Assembly: GCA_019914945.1 (NCBI GenBank)
Contig: CM034102.1
Location: 17,039,501 to 17,103,500 of the forward strand
Source: Typha latifolia
Lineage: Eukaryota; Streptophyta; Magnoliopsida; Poales; Typhaceae
Length of the DNA stretch: 64,000 bases
Direction: 5' to 3'
Shown: positions 36,879 to 49,100 of the stretch, in pieces
Numbering within the stretch: the stretch's first letter is position 1
How the letters are laid out: the number at the start of each line of letters is the position of its first letter
Notes under the pieces: model-generated
Database searches by the model: none
What the model saw: only the letters and a program-made list of their open reading frames with translations
Told to the model about the DNA's origin: nothing
Program-made: the position numbers and the translations under genes

Positions 36879-39009
36879 CTTTGATACCCACTCTTGATCT
36901 CATGTTTTGGTTCCTCTTAGATTTAAGAATGAGATCTTCGAATCTTAGATGCTGCCCTTGGTTAGCGAACTATGTTGGAAATCACTTGGATGTTAATTTG
37001 TTATGAGGATTTGTATGAACTTGTTGTTGACTTGATATGTTTTTAAATGGTTAATGGTTATATGTTACCTTGATGTTTGATTTTAGACATCCACACAGTT
37101 TTTGAGATTTTTATTTGTGATTTAGAATGAGAAAAATATTATCGTGATAGGTCCATAGCATTACTAATCAATATAATTTATATATATATATATATATGCA
37201 CTCAAATATCTTTTATTACATATTCGACTCCCGTATCAAGACTTGGCACGTTTAATTGAAGTCCAATCAGTGTATGTGATCTATATTTAAATCATTGAGT
37301 GCTAAATTCTGAAGAGTTTGATGTTGTTATAAATGATAATAAAGAGATAATTTTGTTACTATTCCACTGCCGATCTCTCACGAGAAATTGTATGTCTCCT
37401 CTCTACCCTACTGTATGTATTAAATGAGCTATAACCTACGCCAGAATAGAAGTATATTTGAATATGAAAATATGGTACTAATATATGAGATTTAGTAGGT
37501 ACCACAACTGAATTAATGAGTCAATTTTTTCCATGTTTGAATTTTCAAGTTCAAACTTCAAGGATACGAAATAATTATTTCCCAATAATTATATTAGAAA
37601 GATTCATATTGGATTCTGTTACCTATGGAATTCCAACCTGAACTGGATTTATGATTCATTATTTCAATCTCATTGTTCATTGATTTTATTTTCACAAAAG
37701 TAAATCTTTTTCTACTATTTATTTCTCAAACATTTTGTTACAAAAATTCTAACTCATGTTGAATCTAAGAATGTAATATAAGGTGTTTCTCTTTCATCTC
37801 AATAAAAACTATAATGCAAATAATATCTCTAACCCTTTTTTGAATAAATTTTATCGTGATACGATATCATTTGTATATATATTAAATGTATAGATAGATG
37901 TTTTACAATAAAGCTATTGATTTTATCTAGTATCTCAATCACTATTCAATGAAAACCTAGTCATAGACTCGGTATATACTGATACTAATTGCAAAATCAA
38001 CAAATAGTTTCCATATAATTATCTCAAAAAAAGTTACAATATAATTCAATACTCTTACCTGTTATATAGACACTTGGTATGATAAAAATATCACGCAACT
38101 GTAAATTCAACTAACATTGATTCTCAACTGAAAGAATGACGGAGCTTTCATCTCATCATGTATCTGAAAAAAATATAAGTATGAAATATATATTTTTCCT
38201 CACCGAAGAATGAGATGATCAGTAATAAATTAGTGTAGACTAGTATCATTTATTTGTGCACAAGTTCAGATGGCATTTTTAATATTTTCTTAGAAAGGCT
38301 ATGCAGGCCGACCTGCCTGGGCATCTGGGGCCGGTCTGGGCTCAACGATCATGGCATCCCCAGAAAGGTGGAACTCATCTCAAGTCGTGCAGGACTCGTT
38401 TTCCTTGAGTGTCACTGTGCATAGCTAATTAAAAAGATAATAATTGAACAAAAGACACCAAAATCAAGGGTGTATAACATCTTGGAATGAAAGAAAGAAA
38501 AAGATTTTCTTCTTTACCTCATCACTCCCTCTCGTTTCCAAACAATTGGCTTCCGATCATAGAAAACCAAAAAATGCCACTGTAATTCTAAATTAGATCA
38601 ATATGAAATTAGAAAAAAAATTCAATAAAATGGAACAAGATGTAACGAGCTTCAAGTTACCTTCCCTTTCAACACCCTGCAGCATCTTTCTGCAATGTGG
38701 GGGGGTATACGTGGGAGTAATGACAAATATCAAATAGGAAATTCATTGTTAACGCTGTGACAAAGTGAGCAAAACGGCCTGTGCAACATAGAAAGCCTCA
38801 AATGCAAAAATATTTGGCAGTGATATTTAATCCATTTTCCTTAAGACAGCCAGGCCCGCTCCATATGGCATGAGATGCAGACCAATGTGAGCCAGAAGTT
38901 GAAAATGAAGCATTGCAGGTGAAAATTACCATGATGATGTATAAATTCTAGTGTTACAAGTAGGCAGTATAGCGCTACTGCTGTAGAAAGTGGAAGCAAT
39001 ATTGATCTA
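36879..39009. other. Convergent spacer between eS27 and Nup96
   Basis: The spacer is AT-rich, with a TA run near 37171-37196. A short GC-richer island at about 38305-38365 (GGCCGACCTGCCTGGGCATC and following) has no open frame worth calling. The end near 38840-39009 is the presumed 3' UTR of Nup96. No gene is supported. Confidence 0.5.
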
Positions 39010-42000
39010 TCATGCTGCTTCAGTGAGTAGGTAAGTGAAAACTGAGAGGGCATCCTGCAGATGAGAAGATCGCAGGTCCTCAGGGACTGGAGCACTGAGC
39101 ATCGTCTCAAAGCAGTTCATTTGAACATCTGGTGCGGAATTCTTCCCCGGGGCGGATGCAAGTATACTACACAGCTCCTCTGCCATCTTCGAGAAGGTTG
39201 CCCTGTTACATGGAGAAATTAGAAACTCTTCTGAGTCCTATAGGTGGATGATGCAGACAATGGTACAGTTTTTCAAAACATGGGAACTTAATAATGTCAT
39301 AAATAATATCCTAGTTAAACTAATGCCACTGAGATCCAACTCATATAATATGAGTCCCTTTGACCATCTGAGCACTATCCCACAATGGTACTTGAAGCAA
39401 TAGTCATTGGCAAAATTGTTTTGTTGTAATCTTTATGTGTATGTTTTCTTCACAGGTGCATAGTATACAAGACTTGGAAAAATGTCAATGAGAACTCCAC
39501 TGCTTTATCAAACTTGGAGATGATGATCGAAAAAGCGTAATTCTTAACAGTTAATTTCTACTCCTTTTCATCGTTTAGATAGGAGTATTTTTAGCATTTT
39601 TCATGTTTCAACAGTTCTTTGCTTATCAGACTATGGATTTCCATAGGCATCAATGACCCATATAAGCAAGAATTTGAACCTGACTTCAAGACCAATTTGC
39701 ACTATCACAAGGTGACTTCTGAGCATCCTTGGTGAGACAGAAAATTATAACCTACACAGTATTAGATACTATGCGCAGATCGTTCTGCCTAAATGTCTGC
39801 CTGTTGCTTTGCACCAGGTCTCGCAATTATCCACCCACATGTTCATTCATAAGTTCAGATGAAACTCCATTGCGCTTCATGTTATGATTGACTAGTTGTA
39901 TGAAAATATGTTGCCTACCTTGCTTCAACAGGTAATCGATTCCCCCAGACTAATAGTGAATCATTCAAGCGACTGATGAAATTTCTGCATGCTTCATTTT
40001 TCTTCTCAAGTGGGTCCTAGAAGAAAAGAAATATTGATGTGTGGGTTAGCATTGAGAAAAACATGAGCCAAATCATTATGTAAAGAAAGTGGGCTCAAAC
40101 AAACAGCAGTTTATATAATAGTTATAAGTAGATGACGTGAATAATTTATCGAAGCAGAGTTCTTACCAAGTCACTCAAAATAATTTCTTCTTGCAAAGAA
40201 TTTTTCACAATATAAAAATCAATATAGATCCCACCACCAAGGTCCCATTCAGCAATTTCTGACTTGTACTCTTCCATGGAGCTAGCAATCCTCCAGATCT
40301 CTGAATGTTCCGCTGAACATATTTCCAAGAATCAAATAAATGGATTTCATCCACAATGTCAAACATGATATCTGAGTTAATCATGCATACCAATTATACA
40401 AAAGCATGGCTATCAAGCATCAAGACAAGAAGTAAAACAAAAAAAGGGATACTTGATCCACTGCTTTGTCATGTCAGAACTTGATCATGAAAATGACTTC
40501 TGAGAATTATTAATCCTGTTGACAATATAAAATCCGAAAGTTTCATATAAGAGCATGCAAAAGAAGGTGTGTCAGGATTCATCTCAAAATGACTTGCAAC
40601 TGGCATACTGAGTCCACTAAATATTGAGAAGAACTGTAAATAATTCCAAGTCTCAGCCATAGATGATTTTTCCTAAATGATCTGTTGAACATCTGAAGCC
40701 AATTACACCAGATGTGGCAGACTTGTACCAAAACTCTTCCTCTAAGAAGTGGACTGCTAAATTTTCAACCTAATCTATCAGGGACTATATATGGTAAATC
40801 ATTAGATGTAGGTCTTGTACTTGTAGTTGAGTCACTGGATGACAGCTATGATATAATGGTAGCATTCAGTATGTGATCTTCTGTTACTATATTACAAGCT
40901 GTACGCTCACCGATCTGCATCTTTCTAGAGGTTACAAGCCAGATTTAGACAGTGACACCAAGAATTCCCTCTAGCCAAAAATTCATTGGAAGTGCTTATG
41001 GTATCTTCTTTGTGACCTCATGTCGGAGTTTGATTCTCTATAATTTAAAAATTGATGAGCGACATAACTTTGGTACTGTTAACACAACACATTCTTGACT
41101 ACGACATCATAAAAAATCTGAATGACCAGAGAAAAATGAAACTAAAAGTATATTAGTACCCACTATATGCAATTCCTATATTGAAGTGGCAAAAATAAAA
41201 TAAGGATAATGCAAAAGGAATAGGTCAGTTTAATTTCCCAGTATATCCATTAGAAACCAGCATTCCAATTTAACGCTAATTCTGTACCATATGAACACTA
41301 CAAACTTTTAGTGAACTAGATGTATGTGACAGCAAGATTCCACCTATCCTGTCACAGAGCAGACTAGTACCTTCACCTGCCATAACTGAAACATTGGTTG
41401 TCTTGCTTGTTTTCTGAATAACATAAATTGGCTCATATATCATGCCATATACAGGTCTGTCCTTGCAGATGCAAATAACAAGTTATTGTAGTTTTGCAAT
41501 CAATAGAGCACAATGAGTAGATCTTCTCACTACAACAGTCCAATATCCCTTTAATTTACGTCATCTTCGCAACTAACAATATACCCCTATAATATCTGAT
41601 ATTAAACAAAAATTGAACAACTAAGAACCATACACAACTTTACGCAATAAAGTGAGATTCCACAAACTGAATTGAGAAGTTTATTAGTTTATAGTGTAAG
41701 AATACTTACATGACAAAAATAAAGAATGGGCTACTGATATTATAAAATTTGAGTGTGCCTTCTGCCAATTGCCACATTGAATGAAATGCTCAAGTGCATT
41801 TATACGATCTCCATAGTATTCAAAATATATTGCCTGCAATAATACAATGTAAATATTGTCAACAATTGTGAAAAAACTGAACATCGTCTATGGACTTTTA
41901 GATACCCATCTATGTACCCAACAAAATACTGTGAAACTGTAGTCAGTAAAATTCTAAGACATCAAAACCTTGAGTCAAATTAAAATAAAATCCCTGCATC

Positions 42001-44496
42001 ATTGCAAGGCAAGAATGAGAATAATGCACCTACCAGAGCCTCATGCATCCATTCCTTAGGTATGCCAAGTTCCTCAATAAACTGCCTCTGTGTTTCTTCC
42101 TTATTCCATGATTCACAGTACTGCAGCAATATTTCTTTTATAAGATGCACATGGAGGTAAGGAAAATCTTCATGATATTGCATATGGACTATGACATAGA
42201 TAGCCCAGTGGCATTGCCCCAGACACAGTAATTGATGAACAAGGCTCATGTCCAGAACGTGAAGATCATTTGTGCCAAAAGCACCAATAGCTTCCAGAAC
42301 AGATCGTTGGTGCCAAACCATATGGTAATCAAGTGGATCATGCGATGAAGCAAAGGCACTGAACATAGTTTTTAATAAACCAAATGTCTCCCCCTCATTA
42401 GCATGGAGAAGCATTAGATAATATGATATGTCATAACGATCACCTGCAGTCCACTCCGGTGCTTCATCAAGTGGTCCTTCATCTATATAAACTGGGACAG
42501 GATGTGGAGCTCTTCCTTCACTGAGAAGGTGTTGATAGGTATGAATAATAACAGAGAGTGAAGTGTCAGGTGGCAGTTGGTACCACATTAGTAAACCCAA
42601 GTATCTTTTCCAATCAATTGATGAATCTTGAAGAGCACCTTGAATATTACCAGCCAGCATCTCATACAATTTTAACCTTTCATTTTCAATGAAATTTAAG
42701 TTCAATCCATTTATTCTCCAAAGATCTAATTGTTGTGCCATGTCAGAACGATTAATTGTTGATCCACCAGCCTGACTTAGTAAGATTGCAAGCCGGACAT
42801 CTCCTCTTGAAGCAGCCAGTTCTACTGCCGCATCAAGTTGCCGTCCAGTAAGAAGTAAAAGTATGTGTTCCAAGTAGCTTGCATTGCTTAAGCAACTTAC
42901 TTCCCCCTGTACACGATGGAAGACGCACTCCTGCAACCAATAACTGAACTCTGCTCTGCGAGCCAACGGGTTTGCCTCATGGTCAATGTCAACAGAGCTA
43001 TCCTTCTTATCTAATATCATATCCTCCTCATCCTCTTCATCACATGTGAGATTTAATTGCTCATTTGTCTCCCTCTCTTGGAATAAAACCTTTATCAGTT
43101 CCCAAACTGTGACCTGATGCATCAAGAGTATGCGAGAAGCTGTAGATAAATCACTAACCTCAAGCTGTCTTTCAATTATACCAATATAAGCTCGGCAAAG
43201 CTCTGGTAGCATTAAACGATTGGTTACGACCTTCTGAAGCTTTAGTTTGAAAGATCCAAATTCAATTTCGAGTACTTCATGGTCAAGATACTTGTGAATA
43301 TTCAATGGTGATGTAAAACTCAAATCAACAAGATCATCCTTAACTTTATTCTTTTCATCCCGGACAGCTTTGTCTATGGCAACCTTTTCTATATTAACAA
43401 CAGAAGATAGACCACTTCCTGGGTTACAAACTGGACTGCCAGTATGAACAAGAATGCCATTAGGTCCCCATCCAACTCGGAAGGATCTGCCCATAAATAA
43501 GGCAGCATCAACTATGCAGTTAGAATATTTACCAGCAATAGGAGTTGCATGCTTTGCCTCAAGTTTAAACCCTTCTATCTTTGTAGTCCTTACTTGAAAT
43601 CCCTTATTTTGCCCTGTCATGAGAATGATCCTTGACGGGCTGAGATCTGAGCTACTTACGTTGTATTCAAGTAATGATTGAGGTGCTTTTCTTGAAATGG
43701 AAGGATTAATCTTATTGTTAGTTTTGTGAGAGGAACCCTGTAAAGGAGATTTAAGCATGGAGACTTTTGCACTAGAACTAGGTGAATCAATCTTCATATG
43801 TTCTCTGGTAAGGTATCTCCTCTCAGTTGGAATGCTTCCATCGAGATCTTCATCTTCATCCTCAACTGGAAACATCAATAGCCTCATTTCCTGCATTTTC
43901 GATGTGTCCAGCCCTAGGTGAGCCGGAAGTGAATGAGATAAATCAACTCCATATCCATTTACTTGGGGCTCCTTTGCTTCTGAAATTGGCTGAACATCAT
44001 CCATTGGAACATCTTCTTCCTCATCCTCACCCAATCCAAATCGACTAAAATGGTCCACCAAGAACTTCCATTCACCAGTACATGAATCAAATGAAAGAAA
44101 GTGAGCTCCTTGTCTAGTGGTGCTGCTCCTTAACTTGTCTACCAGATTGTTAGACTTTGAACCTTGTGAACCCAATGATTCTAGTAACAAGACTAGTGTT
44201 ACTTCAGCAGCTTTGTTGAGACCATCGCCTAGAGGGGGTTTTTCATCCTCATTCTCATAAACTGTTACAGAATGACGATTAAACTTCACAATCTCATCCA
44301 ATTTCATCCATCTAACATCAGTTTTCCCATAAAATATAATTTTCCCATAACCGACTCTTCCAACAACAAAGTCTGGAACTCTACTACAGTAATTGGGATC
44401 AGCAGCCTCTCTGACAGCTAGCTCATCAAGTGAAGGTTCAGTAAAATATTCGGATGAACACAAAATGGGTAAATACACTTCTGCTCCCATGTTCAT
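39010..44496 (-). CDS. NUP96: Nuclear pore complex protein Nup96 (SAR3/MOS3-type)
   Basis: Exons 44496-42034, 41833-41710, 40312-40167, 40016-39919 and 39202-39010 encode about 1,007 residues. Nup96 is a scaffold subunit of the Nup107-160 (Y) complex. In Arabidopsis its loss affects auxin responses, immunity and mRNA export. The N-terminal region carries a Nup98-type autoproteolytic domain (DPNYCSRVPDFVVGRVGYGK, WMKLDEIVKFNRHSVTVYEN, DGLNKAAEVTL) with a His-Phe-Ser motif at residues 149-151 (HFSRFGLG), then an acidic linker. The remainder is the alpha-helical Nup96 domain (GRQLDAAVELAASRGDVRLA, YHMVWHQRSVLEAIGAFG), ending VPEDLRSSHLQDALSVF. Arabidopsis Nup96 has about 40 more N-terminal residues. 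Here the ATG at 44496 follows a possible UTR intron (45254-44518), so the true start is uncertain. Confidence 0.92.
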
Positions 44497-46184
44497 ATAA
44501 CCTTCTACTGGGTTCAGCTAACTCAATAAAACCTGATATGTTGACGTCAGATTCATTCATATCATGAAGGCCCCATGAGAGGTATGCCTTTTAATTAATG
44601 AGATGGAAGCAAAATCCCTAATCATGAAAAGAATTAGATAAACAATAAGTTCAGAAAACTATTGAAAAGAATAACTTCACATATACTTAGATGGTCTTTG
44701 GGAGCCAAAATAACAAACTTATGCGACAATAATATAATGACACTTCCGATCACAATTCTATGCTCTCGACGTAAAAATCATCACAGTATTTCAAAAATGA
44801 GATAAACTAGTTGAAAGAAAACTACGTTACAGTACCATGCTCTCTATCAATGATCTGATCTCAGTCACATAGATGATCTGATCTCAGTTGCATCATTTAA
44901 AACCCTAGTAGAAACTTGCAGAACCTTTATTGGTACTAAAAAATCCAAATTTTCGCTCGTAACATCAGAAGGAAAAATCTAGTTTGGTAGGCAAATCGAT
45001 GCTGAGTTCAAATCTAGTATAAAATTAAGATCACAAGACGAAGAAATTATGGCTAAGAAGAACCAGAAAAATCCATCAGAAGCGAATCAAGTGATCGACA
45101 GCTAATTAGTTAACATCAGAAGGAAAGATACAGGATATTGGACCAAAAGGTGGACGAGAGAATCCAAATTCATATATAAAAGAAAAGGCACCCAAAAATT
45201 GAAGAGAATAACAGGCAAACACACGAGCTGGGTGCAAAAGAGAGAAGCATTTACCGGAGAGCTCGCGAGGTCTCAATATGAGAGACGAGATCGTAGCACG
45301 GGGGATCAAGGCGTTAAGGTTTAGGGTTTTGAGAGACACTGGTAGAAGTAGGACTGTAGGAGGAGCAGGAGAAGTTATAAAAATTAGGGCATAAAGACCA
45401 AAAAATAAACGAGAGAGAGGAGGGGGGGGAAAGAGAGGGAAGGGTTCGGATCGACTAAACGGATCGGATCCTTTTATCGGATGTCTCCGAAGAGATACCA
45501 AGCGGATCGGATAAAAGACTATGCATCATGAGTCAGCAACGACTGAAATGGTATTTTCGTCATTTAAAAGAAAGAGTTTACGAACATTTGCCAGAAAAGC
45601 GTACAGAACTTTGAGAGAATCCTTCTTTTTCCATTTCTTTTTTATTTACTATAAAGGGTTTATGCCCGTCTGAGTGGAGCCTCTTTTAAGCTCTCTTTAT
45701 TTTTAATTCCATGAGTTAGTAGAGTAGTACACAACCAAAGAGAATTACACATGAGAGCAAGGCATAACAATGATATCTGAGAGGAGCTACTCTTATTTCA
45801 CATCTGCTTCAACTAATGCCTAGTGACTGAGGAGAGAATAAAATACACTGTATAAATAAGAAGAGTAAAAATTAGCCACCCTTACTGATGACTTCAATTG
45901 GCACAAACACAACAGCTGCAAATATATTTTGACGCAAAATGCGCGACAAGCAACATTCTCTTGAGTAGAGAAGAGCACAATTGTGTAAATTGCTAGCAAT
46001 TGATAAGGAACGGATTCATCTCTACTCAAACCTCAAAATTTTAAAACGATATCAATCAATCAATGGATCAATCTTTTTACACTAAATTAAGAACCAGCCT
46101 TGATTGCAAGGCTCGGAAACCCAGAAAAAAAATTGGGATAAATAAAGCAAGTTACATGTACAAAAAGGGTAAAAAAAACAAATC
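44497..46184. promoter_or_regulatory. Nup96 leader and promoter, and LRR pseudokinase 3' end
   Basis: On the minus strand a donor (CTCTCCG followed by GTAAATG) at 45255/45254 and an acceptor (TTAG before CTGAACCC) near 44518 suggest a 5' UTR intron for Nup96. A telo-box, AAAACCCTAAA on the minus strand, lies at 45320-45330. A CT-rich tract and the region to about 45560 are presumed promoter. The part near 46184 is 3' UTR of the LRR gene. No other coding exon is supported. Confidence 0.55.
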
Positions 46185-49100
46185 TCACATAGTTATGGAA
46201 CAGAGATCTTCAAATACCGTCTTGATGTTAGGCCTCTCATTTACAGGGAGAATACACCTAAGAGACACACCAAGTAGTTCATCCATCACCCTTGGAGCTT
46301 CCTCCAAGCCGGCAATGTCTCTATCAAAGCAATCGGTTCCACGCCCCTCTCTATTGCACATTTGAACCCAATCCGTGAGATCAACTGCACCAGATTGACC
46401 TGAAATAATATCACCAGCACTCTTCCGGGTTAATAGCTCCATGAGTATCACCCCAAATGCATACACATCAGCCTTATATGATGGGAAGGGCTTGCTTGCA
46501 GTAGCTAATTCTGGTGCCCGATACCCAAGTGCTCCTAAATTCAATATTTGCTCTGCTATGCCAGTTGATGTCATAAGACGGTGAAGCCCATAATCTGTCA
46601 ACCTTGCAGTGAGGTCAGGGCCAGTCAACAGTACATTTGATGGTTTCAGGTTGCCATGAGGTAGGCTCTTCTCATTATGAAGGTAAAATAAACAACGTGC
46701 CACTTCGATTGCGATCTTCACCCGTTGGCCAACTGATAGGCGGGAATATCTTCTTGGAGTTGACTCTGCAATGACAACATAATAAGGGACTTCACTGATG
46801 ATCACTTAATTAGATGAAAGATTGAAATGGTACACTAACTGACATAGTTTGAATCATGCAACGTTTATGTTTGAGTGGATCAATAAGTGAAAGCATTGGC
46901 CCCAATTAGTTGCTTGTTGATGTAGTACAGACAGGAAATGGGAGAAAACAGTAAAGCTTAAAGAATGAATTAAATCCATGTAGATAGAGCGCACTAGAGA
47001 AAGTAAGAAATAAGTCATGAAAATAAGCAATGTAAGGATGAACCAATTTCTAAACTACCAACAAGTTTCAGAAATCACTGCTTAAGCAGAAATAAAGCTA
47101 TAAGAATTACCATAAAGATATAATGCCAGAGACTCTCCATTAAAATAATCGGAAACAATTAGCCTTTCCTGCTCCCTGGGACCCCAGTAGTAACCCCTCC
47201 ATGAGACGATATTTAAATGCTTGATGGTCCCAAATTTCTTTGCTTCCTTGGCAAACTCCTTTTTATGTTTCACAAGACCAACTCTCAGCCACTTCACAGT
47301 CAACATGTGACCACTTTCTAGTGTTGCTTTATAAGATGTGCCATGACTGCTTCTACCAAGAACCTCTGCAGGGGCACGAGACAATTCTTCCGCTGTGAAT
47401 ATCAAAGAGATGTCCAGGAAAGTCAGGTCTCCAGCCAGTCGATCTGGTGAATATACGGATAATGTTCCCTGTTGCTCAGATAACTGAGAATCAACAAAAT
47501 GAGATGAAGCTGACAACGTTGACCCTGGGGAAGACCTCCCTCCAGTTGCCAGAGCAGAATGCTCCAGCACATCTGGAACCATTGGTTCTACACCCCCCTT
47601 TGGATCAGCATAACCATATTCCACAGCCTCAACTAACAACTCTTTTTGCGCCGACATTGATCTTGCAGCTGATGCTAGTAGATGGTCATTTGAGAAATTT
47701 GTTGTTGTAGGTACAGAATTATCTTTCGGAGACTTGAATATAACAGGACGACCAAATCTACCAAACTTCAAATCTCTTCCAGTTGTCTGGCCTCTAAATC
47801 CACATCTTCCACAAAGTTCTTGTGACCTTACAATATACAGTGCCATTACAGCAAAAATTACCAGCATGACAGCACCAATAGAGCCAATGATGAACGCCAC
47901 TCGCATGCCAAATTTCCTATGACGACGAGTTTCAGCTCCCACGACTCCAGCGTTAGTATCTCCTGCAGGCATGCCATCCGGGAAAAGTAACAAACTATTT
48001 CCAGGACGAAATGAGGAAACTGGAAACCTTTCTAAACTTGGAGGAACAATTCCTGATAGATCATTATAGGAGACGTTCAATACTTTTAGACCTGGCTGAG
48101 GCATATCAGGAATTCTACCAGTGAAATGATTATTTGATAGATCAAGAAATTCCAACCCACCGAGCTTACTAATCTCACTTGGAATCTCTCCAGATAAGTC
48201 ATTTGTTCCAAGATTGAGCAACTTAAGTCTTTGCATGCTACCAATCTCCGGAGGCAATGGGCCAGATAAAGAGTTACTGGACATATCAAGGCTCTCCAGA
48301 TGAGTATAAGAAGGTAGAACTAGTGACTCAGTTAAGTGTGAGCTTTGAAGTGGAATCGTCCCATTAAAGTTGTTTCCGGACAGATTCAAACTTGTCAAAG
48401 TCAATGATCCGAAAAGGCTAGGCAGAACAGGTCCTGTAAGTTTATTCAGACTAAGATCAAGTATAGACAACTTTGGATAGTTTCCTAATACAGAAGAAAG
48501 AGACCCAGATAAAGAATTGTTTCGTATTTTGATGGACATTAGATTCTGAAACTGAGAGGCCTCATTTGGATAATTTCCTGATAATAAATTTGAACTTAAA
48601 TCAATCATCTCCAATGTATCTTCCCAAGCCACCATTATGGATAGGTCACCGGATAACAAGTTTCCACTCAGATCAATCGAAACACACCTTCCAATACTGG
48701 AGGGTAATGAACCTTTCAAATCATTTGAAGAGAGGTTCAAGCTCTTCAATGTTGTAGAATTTATAGGATAGACAGACCCTGTAGAAGAACATAAGGACAT
48801 AAGCAATTCATAGTTTGTTAGAAGAGCATTTAATAATGAGATAGAAACAAGGACAAACAGTATAGGAGGCTCACACCATTGAGGTGTCTAGAAGGCAACA
48901 TTGCATATCCTTACTCGCATTATGGATAGGCTGCTCCCATGGCTTAAGCCCATGAAGACTTGTGTGGAACAAGGCATGCCTTGCCATCACAACAAGTGAC
49001 TCCCATATTTAAAAGTTAGATCATACTCATAATTATTATTAGAAGAACATGAGACAACAGTTCATCAAAAGTGACATGATGTCACTATCCAGTAGGTCTC

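Noticed and set aside
38305..38365. GC-rich island in the eS27-Nup96 spacer as a possible RNA gene
   Set aside because: No tRNA, snRNA or snoRNA boxes could be found and the island is only about 60 bases.
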